Source of the DNA: Nevskia sp.
GTDB taxonomy: Bacteria > Pseudomonadota > Gammaproteobacteria > Nevskiales > Nevskiaceae
Direction: 5' to 3'
DNA length: 64,000 bases
Assembly (NCBI GenBank): GCA_021732745.1
Contig: JAKFUK010000004.1
Location: 124,001-188,000, forward strand
The position numbers and the translations under genes are program-made. A model generated the notes under the pieces. It did not search any database, had not been told where the DNA came from, and was given only the letters and a program-made list of their open reading frames with translations. Below are positions 19,456 to 27,321 of this stretch, one piece after another. Within the stretch, counting starts at the first letter, position 1; each line of letters opens with the position of its first letter.

Positions 19456-21831
19456 CTACGGAAGGCTGGCCGGTCCAGTCCTTGCACGTTTGGACGAAAC
19501 GATCGTGCGCACACCGAGTATGAATAAGGTAATCAGTACGAGGCCTGTCAAGACAATCAACACAGTCGTACGGTACGGATGCTGCTTGATGAAGGGGTAT
19601 CGAGCCTGCAAGTCGGCTAGTAGTTGCATTTTGAATGCATTGCCGAATTCCGGTACAGGACACTGACGGCCGAACCGGTTACCCCAAGCAACATAAGCGC
19701 CGTGCGAAAGATAGCGACGATAGAGTTGCGTCGCTCTCTCCTCGTCGTGATCGATTACCCAGCTTGTCGCTTCGCAAAGTACCGCCGCGTATGCTTGGGA
19801 CCGTGGTGGCAGTATGTCCGCAGCCGCTTCGCCAGTAGCCGCCGCCCGGAATATAAAGTGATACCGGTGTGGGGCGGCAGGCGCACTCGAAAGTACGCGC
19901 GTTGCTTCATCGGGGCCGAATCCATCGGCTGACGAGGCTCGCGGAACAATTTCTTCCGGTGGAAAGAATCCTCCGAACATTGCGCCATCGGGACTGCCTT
20001 CGTAGCCGAACAACTCCATGCCAAGCTCCTTCTCAATTATGGCGGCTTCGTATAGTGATGCTGCACGGCGAGCCTTTATCCATTTTGTGCTCGCGTGATC
20101 GCGCGCTCGCTTGTATCGAAGGGCCGCATTGCGGATCGATTCATCTCGGGTAGCATCTCCATCAGGTTCGGATTCGAGGCGACGATCCGAGAAATACTCA
20201 ATGGCATCGGCGATCCGTCCTTCGCGCATCAGTCGTCTTGCCAGTACGTCGCGAATAGGAGCGTCTTTACAGGGAGGGCCCGCCGGGCAAGGATTTCGTA
20301 CTGCGTTTTCCGCATCTGTGCTTAACGACTCCTCGTACTGCGCTTCTCCGTCCGACGAGAACGCTTGCCTCCAAACATCAAGGGGGGCATCTACGTTGTC
20401 GTTTCTTGCGTCGACGACAGCCTTCAGCTCATCGGTCGACAATACTTGCTCGGCAAGGTAAACGGCATCGACCCAGGCACTGGGTCCTACGTCGAGGAAC
20501 TGATGAAGGGCTTCTTGGTACATGCCTTTGGCGACCGAGAACGCGGCCCACTCGGCGAGGGTCCGTGACAAGGTTTCGCTCTGGTCGTGCTGCGCCATTG
20601 GTGTCGGTGCGCTCGCAATCGTGCGAAGTGCGGTGACGGCGTTCGAGTAGTGGCCGTCGACCGCAGAAGAATCGCCTTGTCGCAAGCTCAGCTTGGCAAG
20701 AACAATGAAGGCCAGCGGCGCGGTACCGCGCGAAATTGCATTTCGTGCTTGCGTGCCGGCAAGTTCGTATTGCCCTGCGCGATAAGCGGCCACCGATACC
20801 GCCTCTGGATCCGAGATCGCATCGTCTGGCAAGGCGGCTATGCGTTCCAGTACTTTCCCTAGTACCGATGACGGTTCCTGTTGATGGCTGGCGACCGCTT
20901 GGATCTCTTCATTATCCAGTTCTTCAGTACCGCTGCTGACTTCGACATGCATGTTTTGAGCTTCAGTTTCGGATTCTGCTTCTTCTGCGGCTTCGGACCG
21001 TTCAATCTCGGTTATATCAAACAGTTCGCCTTCTGCAATTTCAAGTGCATAGGAAAGCGCCAATGACTGCAGCAGCGGGTCCTTCAGCGGATCGTCCATC
21101 AGGCGTGGTGCAACGCGAAGCAGCGAGTTGCGTGCACTTTCAGAACCATGCGCTGCCTGTATGGCGTACAGGCGTACGGCTGCGCTGATGTCACCTCGGG
21201 CTAGATGAATGCCCGCTTCTTCTCCGTAGGATGCTACTGCCAAACCGAGGGGGTCTTCCGCACCATCGGCGACCAGCATTCTTACTCGCGCGAAGTTCTC
21301 AAGTGCGCTGGCGTCGGCACTGGCGTGCCGATCCAGTCGAGCCAGCGCCCAAGCCGCCCAGGCGGCCCTGGAATATCCTTCCTTCCTCGGCATTGACAGA
21401 ACGGCATCGAATTGTTGCCGGGCGTTCGCCGCAGACGCAGGAAAGGCCTTGTCGACGAAGCGCCAGTACGCGGCAGCGCCAGCAACGTAATGGCGAACAG
21501 CCGACGGCAGTCCTTCACCCTCTTTAAGTGCAGCTTCGGCGGTGACCTGTCTGCGCATCGCAGCCACGCGCTGTCGCTGATCGGCCGGCAAGTGTGTCTG
21601 TTCCCATTCTTCGACATCAATTCCGTCTTCGCTGACCTTGAATGCGGCGTTCTCGACGGGAACCAAATGCTGCATGGTTCCACTGAAGGAATGTGCAGGT
21701 GCCTCGAGCCGCGAGGATGGCCGATCATTCAGGACGGATCGGTAGGGAAATTCAGGTCCACAGGCCAGCGCGATGCCAGCGGCAAGTAGCATCAACAGCC
21801 AGTAGCCGCGACTATGTTTACGGAATGACAT
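19456..21831 (-). CDS. Lipoprotein-like alpha-solenoid protein with C-terminal membrane anchor
   Basis: Unrecognised protein of 791 residues if translation starts at ATG 21831 (MSFRKHSRGYWLLMLLAAGI); the frame extends further upstream, but this start gives a signal peptide with a lipobox-like ALAC at about residue 22-25. The body is helical, with TPR-like alternation (A..A...G....A) from about residue 110 to 560 and an acidic glutamate-rich insertion near 290-320. A hydrophobic segment (TVLIVLTGLVLITLFILGV) lies just before a basic C-terminus. The start overlaps the stop of the upstream DUF3142 gene by 14 bases, so the two are translationally coupled. Role unknown; possibly an envelope scaffold. 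Confidence 0.75.
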   Translation of the reverse strand: MSFRKHSRGYWLLMLLAAGIALACGPEFPYRSVLNDRPSSRLEAPAHSFSGTMQHLVPVENAAFKVSEDGIDVEEWEQTHLPADQRQRVAAMRRQVTAEAALKEGEGLPSAVRHYVAGAAAYWRFVDKAFPASAANARQQFDAVLSMPRKEGYSRAAWAAWALARLDRHASADASALENFARVRMLVADGAEDPLGLAVASYGEEAGIHLARGDISAAVRLYAIQAAHGSESARNSLLRVAPRLMDDPLKDPLLQSLALSYALEIAEGELFDITEIERSEAAEEAESETEAQNMHVEVSSGTEELDNEEIQAVASHQQEPSSVLGKVLERIAALPDDAISDPEAVSVAAYRAGQYELAGTQARNAISRGTAPLAFIVLAKLSLRQGDSSAVDGHYSNAVTALRTIASAPTPMAQHDQSETLSRTLAEWAAFSVAKGMYQEALHQFLDVGPSAWVDAVYLAEQVLSTDELKAVVDARNDNVDAPLDVWRQAFSSDGEAQYEESLSTDAENAVRNPCPAGPPCKDAPIRDVLARRLMREGRIADAIEYFSDRRLESEPDGDATRDESIRNAALRYKRARDHASTKWIKARRAASLYEAAIIEKELGMELFGYEGSPDGAMFGGFFPPEEIVPRASSADGFGPDEATRVLSSAPAAPHRYHFIFRAAATGEAAADILPPRSQAYAAVLCEATSWVIDHDEERATQLYRRYLSHGAYVAWGNRFGRQCPVPEFGNAFKMQLLADLQARYPFIKQHPYRTTVLIVLTGLVLITLFILGVRTIVSSKRARTGPASLP

Positions 21832-23038
21832 CGAACGACTCCTGTGGTCGAGAACAGCGGGCCCAGCCGACATAAACGGCAGAGCCGGCGTGAATGGGTC
21901 GGTGGGTATGACGCTGCCAGCGCGGTTGAGGCCGCTGGGAAAAGCGGTAAACGTCGGCGCCATCTGCGGCGGTACAACTCGTCCCAGTGCGGATTGCAGC
22001 GGGCGGTACGGCGTCGAGCGAGCCGCCGTTGTGCAGCCAGACGTTGACCACCCCGTCAACTTCAGTTGGCCGGGTCGATACGATGAAGTTCGCATTCAGT
22101 CGCTCGCCGTGGACGATCGCACGCCATGTCGTAGAGCTCCATGCACGACGATCGTTGGACAGCGGCAGCCGGAACCAAGCAATACCAGTGAATTTAGCGG
22201 GGGCATCATGTGCCAGCTTCTGGGCGAAACGCTGGACAGCTTCGGGGTTTGCAATCAGTTCAAAGCTATCGGGATCAAGTCCACTCAGGGTTGGCGTTTC
22301 CGAGCGCACGTCGACGATGCGCTCGCCATCAGCTGTAAGGGCAACCCGGCTGCCATATGCAGGCACCGAAACCTGAAATGGCTTGGGCTGAGATTTCGAG
22401 AACTGCCGGACCCAGGTCTCGGCACGGTCTGGATCGAAAAGCCCGCGGCGCGGATGCTCCACGGCATGAACCTGCAGCACGAAGCCGTCAACGGATTCAG
22501 CCAGTTGCCGAAGGTCGGCGGGAGCGTCCATCCAGGCAGGAAGTGCGGTGATCCGCAGCGATACACCAGGGGGCAACGCGGCACGCCAGATCTGCAACGT
22601 ATCGCGCCACGTAGCCAGCCGGCCTGATGGTGCATCGTGGTCGAACTCGATGCCGGCGATCGATAGCCCCTCGCTTTGCCATCGGTCAATAAGCGCTGGC
22701 AGCCGTGCTTGCCATTGCGCGGCCTCGGGCGGAGGGATAGTTGAGCCATGTAGCCGGATCACTGGGATAACCCAATGGCCCGATGCCCTCAGGGACTTGA
22801 AGTCGGGCTCCACGGTCACAGTGGATGCACCTCTCTGCCATTGCTCTGCCAGTACATGGATCGCCCCGTTGATCGGCAGATTCTTCAACGCCCCTGCAAG
22901 TGGCGGAGTCCAGACGCGCTGCCAAACATAGACGTCCTGTGAAGGCATCGCCGCATCGTCGGCATGTTTCGAGCCGCAGCCGACTGAAGCGACCAACGCC
23001 GCGAGCACTGCAGCCAGAATGATCGGTGGAACACTCAT
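21818..23038 (-). CDS. DUF3142-family lipoprotein
   Basis: 406 residues from ATG at 23038, chosen because it begins a lipoprotein signal (MSVPPIILAAVLAALVASVGC, cysteine at about residue 21); the longer upstream frame is shadow sequence. Seen: VYVWQRVWTPPL, VIPVIRLHG, IAGIEFDHDAPSGRL and TGIAWFRLPLSNDRRAW, matching the DUF3142 pattern (a TIM-barrel-like, glycosidase-like envelope family of unknown substrate; family assignment from memory). First gene of a two-gene operon; a CATCCCGATT element lies about 130 bases upstream. Confidence 0.75.
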   Translation of the reverse strand: MSVPPIILAAVLAALVASVGCGSKHADDAAMPSQDVYVWQRVWTPPLAGALKNLPINGAIHVLAEQWQRGASTVTVEPDFKSLRASGHWVIPVIRLHGSTIPPPEAAQWQARLPALIDRWQSEGLSIAGIEFDHDAPSGRLATWRDTLQIWRAALPPGVSLRITALPAWMDAPADLRQLAESVDGFVLQVHAVEHPRRGLFDPDRAETWVRQFSKSQPKPFQVSVPAYGSRVALTADGERIVDVRSETPTLSGLDPDSFELIANPEAVQRFAQKLAHDAPAKFTGIAWFRLPLSNDRRAWSSTTWRAIVHGERLNANFIVSTRPTEVDGVVNVWLHNGGSLDAVPPAAIRTGTSCTAADGADVYRFSQRPQPRWQRHTHRPIHAGSAVYVGWARCSRPQESFDVIP

Positions 23039-23165
23039 CGGCTTGATGTCGGCCCTGCGGCATTCCGCCAACAGCGACTCTCGACTTGGTTGGTGTGAGG
23101 CTCGGTGGCGGTCATATTGGCGATCAGGGCAGTTCCATGTCGAAGCAACCGGGCTTGTCCAGACT

Positions 23166-23175
23166 AATCGGGATG
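23166..23175 (-). promoter_or_regulatory. Variant regulatory word CATCCCGATT before the DUF3142 operon
   Basis: Nine of ten bases match the window's recurrent CATCCCGATA word, oriented toward the minus-strand operon starting at 23038. It faces away from a second copy at 23238 in the same divergent intergenic region. Confidence 0.5.
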
Positions 23176-23237
23176 CTTTGCCAAGTCTGGGTCCGCCGAC
23201 ACTGCGTTGCAGCAGCCCCTCGTTCGCGGCACCAGAG

Positions 23238-23247
23238 CATCCCGATT
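23238..23247 (+). promoter_or_regulatory. Variant regulatory word CATCCCGATT before the FHA-like gene
   Basis: Oriented toward the plus-strand operon, 41 bases before ATG 23289. The pair at 23166 and 23238 shares the same final T variant and gives one element for each divergent operon. Confidence 0.55.
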
Positions 23248-23288
23248 GACCTTCGCGGCAAATCGACCGCTGGAATCCGGAGCAACTC

Positions 23289-24638
23289 ATGTTCAGCACC
23301 CTGATGAAGTTCATCCGTCGGCTGACCGCCCCACGCGATGCCACCTCCGATCCCGCCGGTCGGGAGCGTGCCGGCAAATCGACGGTCTTGCGACGTAGTT
23401 ATGACGCGGCCAGTGCCAGCAGCGCTGCTGATCAGGCCGTAGCCACGCTGACCGAGCTGGCGGCGCAGGCCGGCGGCATCGAGCAGTTGCGGATCGAGAT
23501 CTCGGTCGACTCCGGTGGGCATGGCAGCCTGTTTGCGGAGACCATCGCTCGCCGACTGGCGCTCAGCGAGGACGACCAGTTCCGGGTCACTCGCCATTCC
23601 GGCAGGGGCGGGCGCTTCGAGCTCATTGTCGAACGTCTGCATATGCAGCAACAGCGTCCCGCCCGAATTCAACCGGCGCTGGTGGCTGCTGCAGTGGCGT
23701 ACCCGATGGATGACGACAAGCCCGAACCGTCGCCGTTGCAGGGCTTCTATTTCCACCTTGCCGCACAGTTGCGAGCCCCGCTGCGCAAGGCTATCGACGC
23801 GATGCCGCGTGGGCAGGTCCTCGGCATCGACGAGATCGTGATCGTGTCCGAGGACGAGATCGAAGCGGCGGTTCGGCGAGTGGCCGCCGAGCGCCCCGAT
23901 GATCTGCCGCTTGCCCAGCCGTCCGTCGCCGGTGACTGGCTCGCCGAAAAGCTCGCTGGCGTTGTTGATGCGGACACCCTCACCAGATACCCCGCCTTTG
24001 CGTCGGTGACGCTGGCCCGGACGGTGCGCCTGGTCTTCGAGCGCAAGGCGCCTGCGCTGCGTGGGTCGACGCCGGATTCGGCAGAAGCCGCCGACGATGG
24101 TCTCGGCGCATTTGCCCCTCTGCCGTCCGTGTTGCGCTTCGCTTGCAGGCTGCAGACCAGGCTGTCTGGCACCCTCGGTGCGACGCCCGAGGCCGTGCTG
24201 CTTGTGCCCCGGCATCGCATCACGCTCATCCCGACCGGGCTTGCCTGCGAGCCGATCGAATCGCCGGCGATTCTCGCCCACGGCGACAGCGTAGTGGTCG
24301 GACGCGGCTGGGATCATGCTAACGAGCGCGAGCAAGTGCTGCGCTCCTGTGCGGGCAAGCCGCTGATCATCCTGCGCACCAAGAAGTCCTCGTTCCCGTC
24401 GCAGTTGCAGATCGAAATCCGCAGTGGCGAGCACATGAGCGTGTCGCAGATCAGTGCCAACGTGCCGACGCAGGTTAGGGGGATCGTCCTGCAGCCTGGT
24501 CAGCGTGGTACATGCGTGGTGAACGACGGCGACCATATGCTGTTCGGCCGCAACGAGCCCTATCTCAAGGTGCAGGTCCGCATCGAGGCTGTGCGCGAGG
24601 TTGGACAGTGCTACGTGACGCTGTCGAAAACGGCGTGA
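23289..24638 (+). CDS. FHA-like signalling protein (449 aa)
   Basis: Not firmly recognised. The C-terminal ~130 residues look like a degenerate forkhead-associated fold: GDSVVVGRG at about 336-344, a conserved-looking core near 390-400 (EHMSVSQISA), and a closing VVNDGDHMLFGRNEPYLKV that matches the end of FHA domains. FHA domains bind phosphothreonine. The N-terminal part is helical, without signal peptide, so the protein is probably cytoplasmic. Its stop overlaps the GTG of the PP2C phosphatase gene (GTGA), and a kinase-like gene follows, exactly the partners expected of an FHA protein. The FHA call rests on pattern and context, not on a database match. Confidence 0.6.
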   Translation: MFSTLMKFIRRLTAPRDATSDPAGRERAGKSTVLRRSYDAASASSAADQAVATLTELAAQAGGIEQLRIEISVDSGGHGSLFAETIARRLALSEDDQFRVTRHSGRGGRFELIVERLHMQQQRPARIQPALVAAAVAYPMDDDKPEPSPLQGFYFHLAAQLRAPLRKAIDAMPRGQVLGIDEIVIVSEDEIEAAVRRVAAERPDDLPLAQPSVAGDWLAEKLAGVVDADTLTRYPAFASVTLARTVRLVFERKAPALRGSTPDSAEAADDGLGAFAPLPSVLRFACRLQTRLSGTLGATPEAVLLVPRHRITLIPTGLACEPIESPAILAHGDSVVVGRGWDHANEREQVLRSCAGKPLIILRTKKSSFPSQLQIEIRSGEHMSVSQISANVPTQVRGIVLQPGQRGTCVVNDGDHMLFGRNEPYLKVQVRIEAVREVGQCYVTLSKTA

Positions 24639-25510
24639 ACTACGTCGCTCAACGCCGGCGATTCCGGCTCGGCGGCCAGCACGCCGCCGAGTCGGAACGC
24701 GGATCGGGACGGCCCGAGAACCAGGACGTGGCGTGGTCCTCGGCTAAGTCGCTGATCGTGGCCGACGGCGTCGGTTCAACAGCACTGGGCGGCGTTGCGG
24801 CGCGGGTCGCGGTCGCCCATCTGCGACGCTTTCAGCCACGGGCCGGTACTGCCGACAACGAAGCGCGTCTCCGCAATACCTTGTTGATGGCGGATACCGA
24901 GATTCGAGCTGTCACGGAGGTGGCGGCCCGCAATGGTTGCACGGTGCTGGCGGCGGCGTGGCGGGTTGGAGACAGGCTGTACGTCGCCAACTGTGGTGAT
25001 GTGGAGATCCTGATCTGGCGACAATCAACGCCGGACCAGATTCAGCGATGCAGCGCCGATCATTCTTTCCGCGCACTTGGCATTGCCGTAAAGCCTGGTT
25101 ATGACGATGGTGCGCCGGCCCGGCAGATCGGCAACGGCCCGCGCTGGATGGGGGATGAGGCTGCCGCGCTTCGGTCGTATCCGATCGCCAACGGTGATGT
25201 CGTACTGGCGATGTCGGATGGCGTTCACCGATTCGTCCAGGAGTCCGCCCTGCTGCCGATCCTGATGGCGGTCGGCGAAGGCGCGCTTGCGGCATCTCAA
25301 GCCTGCCGTTGCCTCAACGGGGCTGCGCTGGTCGCCGGATCAGACGATGATCGAAGCAGTGCCGTGCTTGTCGCGGGGTCGTCGGCCGACGAATGGCATC
25401 ACCGGGTATGGAACACCCTTCGGCGACTAGCCTGGCGATCTTCTCAAGCAGATCGAGCGATGCAGGATCAAGCGAATCCCGCCATGCCGCGCTCGAGAGC
25501 ATCCCGATGA
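24635..25510 (+). CDS. PP2C-family serine/threonine protein phosphatase
   Basis: 291 residues from GTG at 24635, which overlaps the upstream stop in a GTGA; the longer frame to 24512 is not needed. PP2C metal-binding motifs are present: RPENQDVAW at about residues 26-34, LIVADGVGST at 40-49, GCTVLAAAWRVGD, VVLAMSDGVHRFV and a closing GSDDDRSSAVLVA. This family dephosphorylates Ser/Thr with two metal ions. It probably reverses phosphorylation by the kinase-like protein encoded immediately downstream. The C-terminal ~40 residues are basic and not part of the fold. Confidence 0.9.
   Translation: MNYVAQRRRFRLGGQHAAESERGSGRPENQDVAWSSAKSLIVADGVGSTALGGVAARVAVAHLRRFQPRAGTADNEARLRNTLLMADTEIRAVTEVAARNGCTVLAAAWRVGDRLYVANCGDVEILIWRQSTPDQIQRCSADHSFRALGIAVKPGYDDGAPARQIGNGPRWMGDEAAALRSYPIANGDVVLAMSDGVHRFVQESALLPILMAVGEGALAASQACRCLNGAALVAGSDDDRSSAVLVAGSSADEWHHRVWNTLRRLAWRSSQADRAMQDQANPAMPRSRASR
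25500..25509 (+). promoter_or_regulatory. Variant regulatory word CATCCCGATG before the kinase-like gene
   Basis: One mismatch from CATCCCGATA, at the very end of the PP2C gene and 29 bases before the ATG of the kinase-like gene. It could give that gene a second, internal promoter. Confidence 0.35.
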
Positions 25511-25538
25511 TGAAGTGATCCCCGAATCGGAGCAATTC

Positions 25539-27281
25539 ATGCCCAAGACTGCAACAAGGGAAGCCGGCGCAGATGGGCGCGCCGGCTTCCGCATTCGCTT
25601 TTCCGGCGATCTGGCTGGTGCCTGGGCAGCCTACGAGTTCCACATCTACGAACGAATCGCCGCATCTGCGGAACGCTTCACCGGCATCGCAGGACTTGCC
25701 AGAAGTTCGGTGTTCCAGCCGAAGGCCGTGCCCGATGTGCGGGACTTGCGTACGGAAAATGCCTCCTACTGGATCGAAGACGCCGGTTCATCGTTGTACG
25801 ACGCGTACTACGACGCCCTACCCGGACCGGCCTCGCCATCATTTCGTTACAACCCGGCAGCCTACGTTGACCTGCTTGATGCCACCCTGCAGCGCTATCG
25901 CGTGCTGCACATGGCGGGCATCGTTCACTTGGATGTGGCGTTCCGGAACTTTGTTTGTCGGATCAGCCCGGATGGGGCGCTCCTGCTCGCGGAGTTGCGG
26001 ATCATCGACTTCTGCGATGCCGTCGTTCGCATCGATGGCGCTGCGGATGGTTCAGCGCCGCATCTTGTTCCGCCCGCGCCAAGATTTGCCGGCCGGGCCG
26101 CGCGACCGGAACGAAATGACGACAACCTGTGCCGCGCGATCGACGCCCTGCGTGCACAGTCGCGTGATGATCTGCTGAATCGGCTCAGTGTTCATGTCGA
26201 TCTCGCATCAGTGTTTGCCACGTTCCGGGCGGACCATTTCGAAGCGGTCTTTGCAGCCGTTGGCCCAACGTTCAAGCAGACCTTCGACGCCATGCGGCGC
26301 TTTCTGATCGATGACCTCCAAGCCCAAGCTCTTTCGAACGGACAGTCAGATGATGCGCTGATGGCGTACCTGCTGCAGCCCGGCGCGCGACAAGCGACGG
26401 CCGACATTGATCGCCTGTATCGGCAGTTAGGCCGCTACATTTACGACCTTCGTCAGGCCGTCAGTGCTGATGCGTCGGCGTCACCGGAGCCGCCGTTGAA
26501 AGAAGCATCAAACCGAAGCTTTGACCCAGGTCCACCTGTCCCCGGTCCGCATTCCACGCTCAGGTCTGTGACGCCAGACTCGATGTCCGCATTCGACGTC
26601 AGTGCGGACTCAGTACAACCGGCTAAGAAGAGCGGTACCGAGCGCGACGGTGGGCGCGGGCGCGGGACAACCCCACCCGATGCAGAGCCGGTCACGCCAG
26701 CGCCAAGCAATGCGGATCAGCATGCGGTGCGTGTCCGTCCAGCTCCGCAGCCATCTTCATCGCAAGCAGGGCGTCCTGAATCGCCGCTGTCGCATCGCGT
26801 CAAGACAGCACTCGCGGTTATCGGAGCAGGGGCAGCGCTGTGGCTGGGGAGACAAACCATGGGTTCGCTGTCGAGTGTGTCCGATGCGAATGCTGTGACC
26901 GATGCACAGACTCCGATTCCAGGTCAGCAAGTATCACCGGCACTAGTGACGCCCCCTGCGGAGCCGCAGCTCCGCATCATTGCCGGCTCAGCTGCTTACC
27001 GCCCTGGCGACCCGCTGACTTTCACGGTCGATAGCGAAACTTCTTGCCTGCTTCAGGTTGCCGTCGTTGACCAGCAGGGCAACGCACAGCGGCTAGTCCC
27101 CCAGAATCTCGGCGACGAAGCGTTCCTGCTCCCCGGCGATCGCTTTCAGCAGCATTTTCCGGATTCAGCGAGTGGCACGTTCCCGGTCCGGCTGTCGCCG
27201 GGCTTCGCATCGCTGAAGGCAAGCTGCTCCGGCGTTCAGGGCACCGAGACAGCGGAAGCTCGAATTCAGATCGCGCAGTGA
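25539..27281 (+). CDS. Membrane kinase-like protein with C-terminal DUF4384-like domain
   Basis: 580 residues from ATG at 25539, preceded by CGGAG at good spacing; a GTG at 25515 is an alternative. The N-terminal domain has a protein-kinase-type catalytic core: HMAGIVHLDVAFRNFV (H130, D132, N137) and IIDFCD (D157, replacing DFG). No glycine-rich loop or VAIK lysine was recognised, so it may be a divergent or inactive kinase. A proline/serine-rich linker is followed by one membrane helix (VKTALAVIGAGAALWLG, about 424-440) and an exported C-terminal domain beginning LRIIAGSAAYRPGDPLTFTV, the DUF4384 pattern also present at 50646 and 56199. The topology (cytoplasmic kinase fold, periplasmic sensor) resembles receptor kinases; the DUF4384-like part may sense an envelope signal (inference). 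Confidence 0.75.
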   Translation: MPKTATREAGADGRAGFRIRFSGDLAGAWAAYEFHIYERIAASAERFTGIAGLARSSVFQPKAVPDVRDLRTENASYWIEDAGSSLYDAYYDALPGPASPSFRYNPAAYVDLLDATLQRYRVLHMAGIVHLDVAFRNFVCRISPDGALLLAELRIIDFCDAVVRIDGAADGSAPHLVPPAPRFAGRAARPERNDDNLCRAIDALRAQSRDDLLNRLSVHVDLASVFATFRADHFEAVFAAVGPTFKQTFDAMRRFLIDDLQAQALSNGQSDDALMAYLLQPGARQATADIDRLYRQLGRYIYDLRQAVSADASASPEPPLKEASNRSFDPGPPVPGPHSTLRSVTPDSMSAFDVSADSVQPAKKSGTERDGGRGRGTTPPDAEPVTPAPSNADQHAVRVRPAPQPSSSQAGRPESPLSHRVKTALAVIGAGAALWLGRQTMGSLSSVSDANAVTDAQTPIPGQQVSPALVTPPAEPQLRIIAGSAAYRPGDPLTFTVDSETSCLLQVAVVDQQGNAQRLVPQNLGDEAFLLPGDRFQQHFPDSASGTFPVRLSPGFASLKASCSGVQGTETAEARIQIAQ

Positions 27282-27321
27282 TGCCGCTGCTCACGACCTA
27301 CGCCGTGATCAATGCGGCAGA

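Noticed and set aside
22268..22277. TATCGGGATC, nine of ten bases of the control word
   Set aside because: It lies inside the DUF3142 coding sequence, far from a start, so chance is the simplest explanation.
23124..24536. 470-codon minus-strand frame over the FHA-like gene
   Set aside because: It covers the divergent promoter region and the coupled FHA-PP2C genes; composition is arginine-rich antisense sequence without recognisable domain.
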